From: an uncultured Sulfitobacter sp.
GTDB lineage: Bacteria > Pseudomonadota > Alphaproteobacteria > Rhodobacterales > Rhodobacteraceae
DNA: 64,000 bases
Direction of reading: 5' to 3'
Assembly: GCF_947502895.1 (NCBI RefSeq)
Contig: NZ_CANNBM010000008.1
Coordinates: 14,844 to 78,843 of the forward strand
Shown here: one piece after another, positions 17,291 through 25,357 of the stretch
Layout: the number at the start of each line of letters is the position of its first letter
Numbering within the stretch: position 1 is the first letter of the stretch
Program-made: the position numbers and the translations under genes
The notes under the pieces: generated by a model
The model's database searches: none
What the model was told of the DNA's origin: nothing
Seen by the model: only the letters and a program-made list of their open reading frames with translations

Positions 17291-17518
17291 ATGACTGCCC
17301 AGACACCAAAGCCGAAGAACGACAGCAGTGAAGAAACCGTCATCGGATTCAAAGGATCCGAACAGCATCACGATCTGAAAGACCAGCACGGCGAAAAAGC
17401 GGACGCCGATCATGCAGCAGGTGATGCTACTGTGGAGAAGGACATTCAGGATGCGGTTGAAGACGCAGACGGCAACGGCGGTGTAGCCGGCGCTTTGAAA
17501 GATGCGGTCGAGAAATAA
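17291..17518 (+). CDS. small acidic, probably disordered protein of unknown function
   Basis: This 75-residue protein is very rich in Asp, Glu, Lys and Ala, with almost no hydrophobic core. It starts MTAQTPKPKNDSSEETVIGF and ends GGVAGALKDAVEK. The ATG follows an excellent AAAGGAGG. A strong terminator sits directly after it and an EcfG-type promoter before it, so it is a self-contained gene. No family was recognised. The composition recalls small hydrophilin-like or CsbD-like stress proteins, but there is no motif match. Confidence 0.75.
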   Translation: MTAQTPKPKNDSSEETVIGFKGSEQHHDLKDQHGEKADADHAAGDATVEKDIQDAVEDADGNGGVAGALKDAVEK

Positions 17519-17527
17519 TCCAGACAA

Positions 17528-17561
17528 ACGCCTCCGCCAGATATGCGGGGGCGTTTTTTTT
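17528..17561 (+). terminator. rho-independent terminator after the small acidic protein gene
   Basis: The stem AACGCCTCCGC / GCGGGGGCGTT carries one G-U type pair and is followed by eight T residues. Confidence 0.88.
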
Positions 17562-17588
17562 CCGCTTTACAAGATACAGAGGTGCAAG

Positions 17589-17804
17589 ATGGCGAGCTTT
17601 TCCGAAGGGGATAAGGTTAAATGGTCGTGGGGCAATGGCCACGGGTCAGGTGAAGTGCAATCGGTCTTTGAAGAAAAGACCACGCGCACGATCAAGGGCA
17701 ATGAAGTCACCCGCAACGGCACACAAGATGACCCTGCGCTCTACATCAAGCAGGATGATGGAGATGCCGTGCTAAAGCTTGCCTCCGAGGTTGATGCTGC
17801 GTAA
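17589..17804 (+). CDS. DUF2945 (HVA1/Tudor-like) small protein
   Basis: This 71-residue protein reads FSEGDKVKWSWGNGHGSGEV, then DPALYIKQDDGDAVLKLASEV, the DUF2945 ('hypervirulence-associated protein, Tudor-like') pattern. It is a small beta-barrel fold with no known activity. The start at 17589 follows GAGGTG. It is the last intact gene before a block of broken genes. Confidence 0.85.
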   Translation: MASFSEGDKVKWSWGNGHGSGEVQSVFEEKTTRTIKGNEVTRNGTQDDPALYIKQDDGDAVLKLASEVDAA

Positions 17805-17805
17805 C

Positions 17806-18080
17806 GACACACCCATTGCAAGTTTAGCAGAACGCAAGCGGATCAAGGCGTTGTCCGTACCGCCCGTGATGATTTCTGGACCAGCGCCAAAACCGTTGGC
17901 CAAATTCAGGCTACGGGACGCGATGTAAAACGGCGCAATCAGTACCGTTACCATCCCGATCGGTCAGCAGCACGCGCCAACACCAAATACAAACAACTCC
18001 CGAGCTTTGGCGAGGTCCTTCCATAAATCAGATAGAAGGTGGACCGCGATTTGTCGGAGAGTCCGTATCGACTACGGCAG
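17806..18080 (+). pseudogene. remnant of a DNA topoisomerase IB gene
   Basis: One frame reads AERKRIKALSVPP. After a shift another reads GQIQATGRDVKRRNQYRYHP, then TKYKQLPSFGEVLP, a stop, IR, a stop, KVDRDLSE. This is the part of bacterial type IB topoisomerases that runs IRALAVPPAW..GHIQATGRD..G(R)KQYRYHP..FGEALP.IR..V..DL. At least one frameshift and two stops break it. The N terminus and the catalytic C-terminal half, including the Tyr, are missing. The identification is by conserved motifs only. Confidence 0.75.
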
Positions 18081-18089
18081 GCTATCCGC

Positions 18090-18726
18090 CCCCAACTTCG
18101 TTTGGTGCGCACGTCAAAAAGAACGGCCTCAACGCAGCGGATCTCAAGAAAAAGAACCTGACGATTTATCTACTGGTACCGTCTGGCAAGCTAACTCTCG
18201 CTCTGCCGTGGATGAACATGCTGATCGGTGTGTTTGGCTTGGCTATCGGCAGACCAGGGGCGGCACGTTCTGTGACGCTCCTAGTCGATGAAGCGCCACC
18301 CTCGGTTATAGTCCTGATCTGATCGTCCTCATGAGCCAATATCGCGAGGCAGGGCTGCGGGTGTGGCTGTTCACGCAGACCCGCGCCCACATGGCCGCAG
18401 AGCAGCTTTACGGTGAGACAGTTTTTGCGCGATATTTGACAACTGCACGATCAAGCAGTTCTTCGCACTCAAAGTGCAGGAGGTCTTGCAGTTGGTTTCC
18501 GATATGGCGGGTCAACGCACGGCGGACAACACCACCAAGAACGAACGCGGGGAGTCAGTAGGGGAGGTGGGGGTGCGTTTCCGAATAAGTTAGTGGGTTG
18601 AAATAGTGGGAGCAGATCATCATCATGAACAAGATGTCGAACGCTATCAAATCAAAGCTCGTACCGTATTTTAAGCGGTATGCATGGCGTGAAATGACAG
18701 ATAAGAATCCATATCAAAACAGCTAA
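18090..18726 (+). pseudogene. remnant of a VirD4/TraG-type conjugative coupling protein gene
   Basis: Protein-like pieces in different frames line up with the C-terminal half of type IV coupling proteins: NLTIYLLVPSGKLTLALPWM, LLVDEAP, then after a shift MSQYREAGLRVWLFTQTRAH, then after another shift KQFFALKVQEVLQLVSDMAGQ, and finally EQIIIMNKM..KLVPYFKRYAWREM..NPY and a stop. Walker A is absent. The order of the pieces follows the family. It begins right where the topoisomerase remnant stops, so two decayed genes are fused by deletion. Confidence 0.75.
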
Positions 18727-18752
18727 TACTTGGAACAATCGAAAGATTAATC

Positions 18753-19700
18753 GTGATTAATTTGAAAAAATTTCAACTTCTCAAAACCCTTTTATGCAGC
18801 TTCATATTGATACTAATGATGTCTAGCGTCGCATTCGCTCAAACCTTCAACTGCGCAGCTGGCAGGATCGTTTATGCGAAAAAATATACTGACCTCTTTT
18901 CAGAATATACAGGCACAGCAGCCGTTGTAGAAACGTGTGCTGCCACCTGTGCACAGCAGCCTCAAGAAGACAAAATGGCTTGTTTTTTAATAGGTTGCGG
19001 CCTCAGCTGCCTTGCTGTTGGCATGTCAAATTGTGTCGATTACTTCTCTCAAAAGAATGAGATCACCAAGTTCAAAGATGGTGTTGAGAAAATTTGTGCG
19101 GCAGAAGAGTACAACGCAAATTCAGGAAACAGGGAAAACGATCAGCTTGCATGGTCTCTAGCCACCACAAAGAACAGTCCTGAGGCATTTAAAGACTACA
19201 TCAAAGACTGCAATTCAGTCTGTGCATACAAAGACGAAGCCACTTCAAAAATTAGAAAATTTCAAAGTGCCCAAGACGATAAGGCTTGGGCAGAAGCTAA
19301 AAGAGTAGGATCAATCAAAGCTGCTCAGAGCTATTTAGACAGCTGTAATCCAAGATGCGCGCACCGGAATGCAGCAAACCGCCTCATTCGCGTTGCGAAA
19401 GCCGCTCAGAAGATTGAGGATGATAAATCTTGGGAAGTCGTTGAGAAATCTGGCTTGGTAAGCGATGCCAATCGCTATTTAAGGGATTGCGCGCCTACGT
19501 GCTCTCACTCGGACAAAGCCCGTCGGATCATTGATGATGCGCAGCGAGTAGCAAAAGAGGCTTCCAAAGCAGCGGCGAAAGCGCAAATGGAAGCTTTCGC
19601 CTCGTTTGGTCTCCAACTTTTTGTTTTAGAACCTAGAGTTGTTTTCTTAGTATCACCCCAAAATTTGTTCGTTATTGCTATTGTTGCTGAGACACTTTGA
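18753..19700 (+). CDS. secreted protein of unknown function with three Cys-bearing repeats
   Basis: This 315-residue protein has a clear signal peptide (hydrophobic 9-26, cleavage near AFA). The next 80 residues hold eight Cys. From about residue 130 there are three repeats of roughly 47 residues. Each carries 'D-x-x-(A/S)W', a helix, then 'Y(I/L)-x-x-C-x(3)-C-(A/S)(Y/H)-x(3)-A-x(3)-I'. The spacing resembles the 'W...YL..YP.G.HA..A' repeats of some caspase-like proteins, with Cys pairs in place of Tyr-Pro. The last 30 residues (LQLFVLEPRVVFLVSPQ) look unlike the rest and may come from a frameshift. The start is a GTG at 18753. The DNA is AT-richer than its surroundings, which suggests transfer. 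No family was recognised. Confidence 0.65.
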   Translation: MINLKKFQLLKTLLCSFILILMMSSVAFAQTFNCAAGRIVYAKKYTDLFSEYTGTAAVVETCAATCAQQPQEDKMACFLIGCGLSCLAVGMSNCVDYFSQKNEITKFKDGVEKICAAEEYNANSGNRENDQLAWSLATTKNSPEAFKDYIKDCNSVCAYKDEATSKIRKFQSAQDDKAWAEAKRVGSIKAAQSYLDSCNPRCAHRNAANRLIRVAKAAQKIEDDKSWEVVEKSGLVSDANRYLRDCAPTCSHSDKARRIIDDAQRVAKEASKAAAKAQMEAFASFGLQLFVLEPRVVFLVSPQNLFVIAIVAETL

Positions 19701-19891
19701 GTTTGAGCGAATGGCCAATCTCCTCTGTATTTGCCTTACACCCCAAGGGGGTCGAAGCTGTCCGCCACGTTGCTCTGCAACGCGCCAGAACCTAAGCGTT
19801 TAGCGGATTATAAAACATAATAAACCTTATGTGACTTTCCTTGCTAAGGGTCAACGATCCAGAGCAGCTCTGCTACGGCCTTCAGTTTTCC
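19701..19891. other. gap without a recognisable gene
   Basis: Nothing convincing on either strand. A minus-strand stretch (LKAVAELLWIVDP, then stops) could be one more fragment but was not identified. It links the Cys-repeat gene with the thioredoxin remnant. Confidence 0.4.
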
Positions 19892-20103
19892 TCAAGACCC
19901 TTGCGCAAGTAACTGGCCGATCTCAGAGGCGTTCAAAACATGCCCTGAAGTGGCTACTTGGCCATTCATAACGGGACCGGGCGTTGACATGATTCCAAAC
20001 CGCGCTTTGGCAACACTATCTGTGATTTTCTTCGATATTACCGTCCAATACCAAGCATTTTTTGCAGCCAGATTCTAAGATCTTAATGATCATATTCTGT
20101 ATT
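19892..20103 (-). pseudogene. broken thioredoxin-like gene (MTH895/redox-active disulfide type)
   Basis: It starts MIIKILESGCKKCLVLDGNIEE with the active-site CKKC, hits a stop, then continues in another frame as ITDSVAKARFGIMSTPGPVMNGQ and VATSGHVLNASEIGQLLAQGS, stop. This is the short thioredoxin fold found next to ArsP/YraQ-type permeases. The total of 212 bases is not a multiple of three, and a segment between the two pieces is missing. The cis-Pro region (MSTP) is still visible. Confidence 0.8.
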
Positions 20104-20500
20104 CTTTTCAAACAAGTAGATGGCTGGCAAGGGCAGTATGACGACCCGCTTGAGCATGATCATGGACGGTATGGATGAGCACGAGCAGAAAGGTGCGAGG
20201 GTTCCCAGAAGCGCTGCCATTGTGTTTGCGCCTAATCCTTGGCGCTGTCCCAAAATACGAGGTGTGCGTTCGGGCGGGAAATAACTTTGAATATAAGAAA
20301 TCTAGAAGATCAGGACAGACAGCAATAATAAAATCTTTATGATATCATAGATGAAAAATGGATGCTGCCAGCGAACCGTGTAGTCATGTCCAGACCCAGA
20401 CCGTCCTGCAGAACCCATCTGACCAAATCTGATAGCCATTGCATATGTAGCAGTTGCTCATTTAGCCAGATGAATAAATCTCTCAACGAATAGGCACCCT
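20104..20500 (-). pseudogene. remnant of an ArsP/YraQ-type (DUF318) permease gene
   Basis: In one frame: LFIWLNEQLLHMQWLSDLVRWVLQ then GLGLDMTTRFAGSIHF. After frameshifts: ISYIQSYFPPERT, then LGANTMAALLGTLAPFCSCSSIP. The FCSCSS motif and the SYFPPERT segment are typical of this permease family. The C-terminal half is gone and the frame runs into the thioredoxin remnant. In intact loci this permease and the small thioredoxin are neighbours, so the pair decayed together. The 5' boundary is approximate. Confidence 0.72.
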
Positions 20501-20533
20501 TTTTGGCATCTTAGGTGCGGGCGAATGCGGGAA

Positions 20534-20833
20534 TTATTTGTCAGAGATTGCGGATTCCAAGCTCAATTTGGCCATGCAGAGCTTATAACAATGCTCAAAC
20601 TCTGGACAGGCAACGCAGTCATCCCACTCGGCGATATCGGTTTGAATGCTCCGCTTAGAACGGGCCAATCCGGCACTATCCACCTCAAAGGTGAACACCT
20701 TCCCCTGCATGGTATCATTGCGTGAAAAATGGAGACTGTCGTGAAACATGGTACCATAGCAGTGTTTGTGTCGTGTCACGGTACAAGGCCTCTCTTCCGT
20801 TGTGCGAAAAACGTAAGTGGTATTGTTATCCAT
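20534..20833 (-). CDS. small protein with a C-x2-C-x5-C-x3-C cluster, unknown function
   Basis: This 99-residue soluble protein has several Thr/His/Arg-rich beta-like stretches (TTYVFRTTEERPCTVTRHKH). A four-Cys cluster sits near the C terminus in EWDDCVACPEFEHCYKLCMAKL, giving C-x2-C-x5-C-x3-C. Such spacing can hold zinc or an iron-sulfur centre, but the protein was not matched to a named family. The frame uses normal codons and is divergent from the transglutaminase-like gene. I regard it as a real gene because the sequence is protein-like along its whole length. Confidence 0.6.
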   Translation of the reverse strand: MDNNTTYVFRTTEERPCTVTRHKHCYGTMFHDSLHFSRNDTMQGKVFTFEVDSAGLARSKRSIQTDIAEWDDCVACPEFEHCYKLCMAKLSLESAISDK

Positions 20834-20937
20834 CGCACTAGGAGTCTAATCGAGATCGAAGCGTGCAATATGATTTGAATCAATAGGTGCGGCCGTCCGA
20901 AGTGCATATTGGCATCTGTACACAGTTTTAAATCAGA

Positions 20938-21543
20938 ATGGACCTGCCAATGGTACTTGCAGATTCAGATCACCCTGTAACTCAGGCGAAGGCACAATAC
21001 TTGATGGCTCGGGCTAAAACGGACCGTAAAAAGATAAAGCACCTTTTTCTGTTTGTACACGACGAAATAGCCCTTGGGTTCCCCCAGAAAGGCGACCTTG
21101 TTCTGTCATCTGAAACGATCCAAACTGGCATGGGCCAGTGCGACACCAAAACTACGCAGCTTCTCGCGCTATGTCGGGCAAGTTTTATCCCCTCCCGTAT
21201 CCATTTCGCTTTGATCGGCAAGGATATTCAACGCGGCTTGTTTTCTGGGATCGTCTACTGGCTGATGCCTCAAAACGTTTCCCACTCGTGGATTAAAATG
21301 GAGATCGAAGGGGCATGGCGGCGCATTGATAATTTCATCAACGATATGCCTATTCATAAAGCGGCAGAACATGAATTGCGGCGGCGCGGTTGGAATGTTG
21401 GCTCCTCGCTTGCCTACCGACAGATGATAGGCCGCGTAAATCTCAAAGTTAAAAGGCTCAGAGAAAGATCTGAAAGGCACCTTGGGACAGATATGAAAGC
21501 AAATGCTCTGTTGGCCAATCCCTCAAACTTCAAACAATGCTGA
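20938..21543 (+). CDS. transglutaminase-like cysteine protease-fold protein
   Basis: This 201-residue protein has the core of the transglutaminase-like superfamily. The Cys is in TGMGQCDTKTTQLLALCRASFIPSRIHF (the 'G.G.C...(A).L....R..GIP.R' pattern). The His is in VSHSWIKMEIEGAWRRID, with the Asp of the triad at its end. There is no signal peptide. The ATG at 20938 is the only sensible start. It is followed after 15 bases by a cytochrome c gene, so the two form an operon. Substrate unknown. Confidence 0.75.
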   Translation: MDLPMVLADSDHPVTQAKAQYLMARAKTDRKKIKHLFLFVHDEIALGFPQKGDLVLSSETIQTGMGQCDTKTTQLLALCRASFIPSRIHFALIGKDIQRGLFSGIVYWLMPQNVSHSWIKMEIEGAWRRIDNFINDMPIHKAAEHELRRRGWNVGSSLAYRQMIGRVNLKVKRLRERSERHLGTDMKANALLANPSNFKQC

Positions 21544-21558
21544 AATGGTAGGTTACAT

Positions 21559-21972
21559 ATGAAGTTCTTCCTGTTTATCGTTCTCTTTCTTGGTGTCGGA
21601 ACTTCGGTTGAAGCCCAAAACGTAGGGGAACTTTTGTTCAAGAAAAATTGCGTCTCTTGCCATGGTGCCACTGGCCGAGGTGACGGAATACGTGCCGCGG
21701 GTTTGGGTACCCCACCCGCAGACCTGACAAGGATTGCTGCAAGACGAGATGGTGTCTGGCCGATGCTTGAGGTCATGTCTATTTTGGACGGCTATCTAAA
21801 AGCCACCAACCCCCGCGAAGACATGCCTATTTTCGAGGAATTTCTCGACAATGACATGGTTGAATTCGATACTGGGAACGGTTTGATCACGTTAGTGCCG
21901 ATCAAGCTGGTTGAGGTAGCAAACTACTTGGAATCCATCCAAAATCCGCGACCAACTAGGTACGTGCCCTGA
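21559..21972 (+). CDS. periplasmic monohaem cytochrome c
   Basis: This 137-residue protein has a signal peptide (MKFFLFIVLFLGVGTSVEAQ), then FKKNCVSCHGATGRGDGIRA with the CVSCH haem motif at about residues 31-35. The axial Met is probably in EDMPIFEEF. A closing helix reads VEVANYLESIQ. It is a class I-like small cytochrome, similar in layout to the one at 26.6 kb. It is placed behind the transglutaminase-like gene. The electron partner is unknown. Confidence 0.85.
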   Translation: MKFFLFIVLFLGVGTSVEAQNVGELLFKKNCVSCHGATGRGDGIRAAGLGTPPADLTRIAARRDGVWPMLEVMSILDGYLKATNPREDMPIFEEFLDNDMVEFDTGNGLITLVPIKLVEVANYLESIQNPRPTRYVP

Positions 21973-22036
21973 CTACAGCTTCTTGGCAGGTGCTCAAGGA
22001 AACGAGCTCAAGCAGACACAAGACTCCTAGTTCATA

Positions 22037-22804
22037 TTACGATACAGATGGCATGTGCATGTTGTGTTCCAAATGCGCCTGCCGTTCGGACGCGCCAAAC
22101 ACAATGACAGGGCACCGGGCAGCATCAATTACACGCGTAAGATCGCTTTGGCTTTGAACTGGGCCACGCCTGAGATCAACCAAGACGGCCTCTGCGTTTG
22201 TTCGGGTGAGTACCTTCAGGCTGTCATTGAGGGTACGGAATTGAATGGTATTGGTCGCTGGCGGCGCTGTTTTTTCATCAGGCCCGTCCGTGACATTAAA
22301 CGTGACACTTGGCACGGAAAGCTGATCGGACAAATGGTTTGAGATGTTATTTATTGCCTCGTTGGAGGAGCCATCATTCTGGAGAACCACGATCTTTCCT
22401 GGCACCTGATGCATTTGACGATACCCGATGATCAGAAGATCCCATCCAGTGGCGGTATGAAGCGAAGTGCGAACAAGCCCGCCTCTCTCTTGCGCAAAAA
22501 TCCAATTCACAGCGTTTGGAGCAGCGATCCGTTCAAGTGATTGCTGGAACGCACGTGCGTCGGCGTTTATTAGCATGCGTATCTGCCTAAGGCTGGGGGC
22601 CAAAGTCGTTGTCCCGCTGGCCTGAACAATACGTTGGTCGGGGATTTGGCATATCTCCAGCGTCTCTTCCTCAACCAAGACACCGCCAAGTGTTGCCTGA
22701 AAACTGCCTGCTAACTTCTCAACAATGCGCAGTGCAGCGGCGGCATCTACGTAAGAGCCCGCACCAACCAGTATCCGCAGATGGGGTGACTTTTGAGGGC
22801 TCAT
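22037..22804 (-). CDS. UspA-like universal stress domain protein, coupled to the Lon-like protease
   Basis: This 255-residue protein begins PHLRILVGAGSYVDAAAALRIVEKLAGSF, a Usp-like nucleotide-binding fold strand and helix. It continues with WDLLIIGYRQMHQVPGKIVVLQNDGSS. The classic G-x2-G-x9-G(S/T) ATP signature is not clear, so it may be a divergent member. The start codon overlaps the stop of the Lon-like gene by 4 bases, which points to translational coupling and a shared task. The second half may be another degenerate Usp unit. Confidence 0.65.
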   Translation of the reverse strand: MSPQKSPHLRILVGAGSYVDAAAALRIVEKLAGSFQATLGGVLVEEETLEICQIPDQRIVQASGTTTLAPSLRQIRMLINADARAFQQSLERIAAPNAVNWIFAQERGGLVRTSLHTATGWDLLIIGYRQMHQVPGKIVVLQNDGSSNEAINNISNHLSDQLSVPSVTFNVTDGPDEKTAPPATNTIQFRTLNDSLKVLTRTNAEAVLVDLRRGPVQSQSDLTRVIDAARCPVIVFGASERQAHLEHNMHMPSVS

Positions 22805-25263
22805 TTTTCTAGCGCCTTATCATGGTCCGCATTATTTTGAGACGCAAAGCTGCGCCGTGTTTCAGCGAAGCTGCGCAATTTTGCTTCAACCAGACCATTA
22901 ATACTGGCTGCAGGGAACGCGCCGCCCCTGCCCCGACGACCGGCGGTTATCCCAGTTAACACTTGAATGCCCTGATCAATTGTCTTGATCGGAATGATAC
23001 GGAAATCTGCAGCCTTTGCGGCTTCTACGACATCAGGGCGCAACATTAGGTTATCGACATTTGATGCAGGGATCAGAACGCCCTGCTCACCGGTAAGGCC
23101 GCGTGGGACACAGATGTCAAAGAACCCTTCGATCTTTTCATTTACACCGCCAATGGCCTGTACCTCGCCGTTTTGGTTTACCGACCCAGTGACTGCGAGG
23201 CCTTGTCGGATAGGTACATCTGACAGCGCAGAAAGCAGGGTATACAGCTCGGCCGATGATGCGCTGTCTCCGTCGATGCCGCCATAACTTTGCTCGAACA
23301 CAAGGCTGGCGTGCAACGACATTGGAACATCCAGCGCAAAGTGTGACGCGATATAGCTGCCAAGGATCAGTACCCCTTTTGAATGCAGGGGGCCGCCCAG
23401 CTCAACTTCGCGTTCGATATCCACCAGTTTGCCTGTGCCCATCCGCACGCGCGCCGTAATGCGTGAGGGACGTCCAAAGTAATTTTTACCGATCCCGACA
23501 ACAGCCAAACCATTTATCTGGCCAACTGATGTGCCCTTGGTATCAATCAAGATGGTCTCGCGTGTTACGGCTTCCTGCATGCGCTCCATAGTCCGCGAGG
23601 CCCGGCGTTTCGCCTCATGGATCGCTTTCACGACATCATCGTCACCGATAAGGTCACGCATCTGTTCAGCTGCATAGAAATCCGCCTCTCGCATCACATC
23701 TGTAAGCGCGCCAAGCTCAAGTGACAGTTTCGTGCTATCATCAGCAAGCCGGACTGCATGATCCAAAAGGGTCGCAACAGCCGCCGCTGTCAGAGGCTTG
23801 ATGCCATGCTTAGCCGCATACCCACCTACAATCTGCGCCAATGCCCGTGTGTTTTTAGCAGTGCGCGGAAGGTCATCTTCAAAGTCGGCTTGCACCTTGA
23901 AAAGCTGCGCGAACTCAGGATCAAGAAGTTCCAGCAACATATGAATCCGCCGATCCCCGACAAGGACGACACGCACATCCAGCGGAATTGGATCAGGCTC
24001 AAGCGTGACAGTCGAGGAGAGACTAAGCCGTTCAGCCAATGAACTGATCGAAATGGATCCACTTTGCAGACAGCGTTTGAGCGTGTCCCACGCGTAAGGC
24101 TCTGACAGAATACGGTGGGCGTCCAACACCAAATACCCACCATTCGCACGGTGCAACGCACCCGGCTTGATAAGAGTAAAGTTTGTGGAAAGTGCTCCCA
24201 TCTCGGACACATGCTCGATCCGCCCAGTCAAATGATCAACTGTTGGTAGGTCTTCACGCACAATCGGTGCGCAGGACGGACCGGGCCCATGCGAGACCAT
24301 GATGTTCACCGCATATCGTGCGAAATGCGGATCTTGGTGATACTTACGGATGACTTCGGGAAACGGGCCATTGTCGGATTGGCCCGTAGACACCAAAAAC
24401 AGCTCGGCATTTGAAATCATGTCGACGCGGGCCTGTTCCAAATAGGTCAAAACCGCGGGACACGCTGTGAACTGCTGTTCAACTTCCTTTATTCTAATCG
24501 AAACAGCACGTTCCGCCATTGTTGCATGCAAAGCCTCGATCCTTTGCCGATGCTCCTTTTCTAAAAGCGGCGCCTTTTTCAGGATGCTCGCCAATTGCTC
24601 TTGCAGGGCTTCAATTTTGGCGTCGATTTTTTCGCGTTCCTCAACAGATAGTGCTTCGTACACATCTGGTTTCACCGGCTTACCATCGACAATCGCAGAC
24701 AACATGAACCCCATCGGCGTTCTAAGGAGCGCTACATTCTCGGCCTGCGCACGTTCAGAAAACTCGGCAATCGGTTCCTCGTTTTTTTGACCAAGTTCCT
24801 CTTCGATCGCACGCCGTTGTGTCTGGTACTCTTCGGATTCAAAGAAAGCCGGTATTTCGTTGGCCAGATCATTAACCAGCTGCTGCATTGCCAGCTTTAA
24901 TGTCGCCGCTGAGCCGGGCGCAAGTTTCATCGCATTAGGTTTATGAGGGGCGTCAAAGTTATTCACATAGACCCAGTCGCAAGGCACTGGGCGGGTGGCC
25001 GCAACGTCAGCCAACAATTTTGCAACGGCAGTGTGTCGCCCTGTACCTTCGCGCCCCAGTACGTAGAGATTAAAGTCTTTGTGGGCGATACGCGCGGACA
25101 GCCTGATCGCATCAATCGCGCGGCCCTGACCAATCAAATCCTTCACTGGTTTCAACGAGGCGGTCGTATCGAAGCCAAGTGTTTTAGGATCACAGGATGC
25201 GCGCAAGCGCTTGACGGGAAGCCCCTTGGGCAGCGCGATATTGGTGGGTTTTGAGTCTGGCAC
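22801..25263 (-). CDS. Lon-related ATP-dependent protease (AAA_32/LonC-like type)
   Basis: This 820-residue protein has an AAA domain with the P-loop GREGTGRHT at residues 70-78. A long coiled-coil insertion (about 160-260) and a second ATPase part follow (GGYLVLDAHRIL, RVVLVGD). The C-terminal Lon protease domain has the catalytic Ser in YGGIDGDSASSAELYTLLSAL and the Lys in GGVNEKIEGFFDIC. There is no Lon substrate-binding N domain, as usual for this 'putative Lon' class. An FNR-type box lies 59-72 bases upstream, so it is likely induced when oxygen is low. It probably degrades proteins in the cytoplasm together with the coupled Usp-like partner. Confidence 0.9.
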   Translation of the reverse strand: MPDSKPTNIALPKGLPVKRLRASCDPKTLGFDTTASLKPVKDLIGQGRAIDAIRLSARIAHKDFNLYVLGREGTGRHTAVAKLLADVAATRPVPCDWVYVNNFDAPHKPNAMKLAPGSAATLKLAMQQLVNDLANEIPAFFESEEYQTQRRAIEEELGQKNEEPIAEFSERAQAENVALLRTPMGFMLSAIVDGKPVKPDVYEALSVEEREKIDAKIEALQEQLASILKKAPLLEKEHRQRIEALHATMAERAVSIRIKEVEQQFTACPAVLTYLEQARVDMISNAELFLVSTGQSDNGPFPEVIRKYHQDPHFARYAVNIMVSHGPGPSCAPIVREDLPTVDHLTGRIEHVSEMGALSTNFTLIKPGALHRANGGYLVLDAHRILSEPYAWDTLKRCLQSGSISISSLAERLSLSSTVTLEPDPIPLDVRVVLVGDRRIHMLLELLDPEFAQLFKVQADFEDDLPRTAKNTRALAQIVGGYAAKHGIKPLTAAAVATLLDHAVRLADDSTKLSLELGALTDVMREADFYAAEQMRDLIGDDDVVKAIHEAKRRASRTMERMQEAVTRETILIDTKGTSVGQINGLAVVGIGKNYFGRPSRITARVRMGTGKLVDIEREVELGGPLHSKGVLILGSYIASHFALDVPMSLHASLVFEQSYGGIDGDSASSAELYTLLSALSDVPIRQGLAVTGSVNQNGEVQAIGGVNEKIEGFFDICVPRGLTGEQGVLIPASNVDNLMLRPDVVEAAKAADFRIIPIKTIDQGIQVLTGITAGRRGRGGAFPAASINGLVEAKLRSFAETRRSFASQNNADHDKALEK

Positions 25264-25321
25264 GTTTGCATTCCTCAGCCTTCGCTATGCTGTCAGTGTG
25301 CCAGCCCCCGCGCTGAATTGA

Positions 25322-25335
25322 TTGATGCGTGTCAA
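25322..25335 (-). promoter_or_regulatory. FNR-type box before the Lon-like gene
   Basis: TTGATGCGTGTCAA (9 of 10 consensus bases), centred about 65 bases upstream of the Lon-like start. Confidence 0.75.
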
Positions 25336-25357
25336 TTCCCCTTTGGCTTTGAAAGCC

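Noticed and set aside
20875..20883. TTGAATCAA palindrome between the four-Cys protein and transglutaminase genes as an FNR-type box
   Set aside because: The two half sites overlap with no 4-base spacer, so it does not fit TTGAT-N4-ATCAA.
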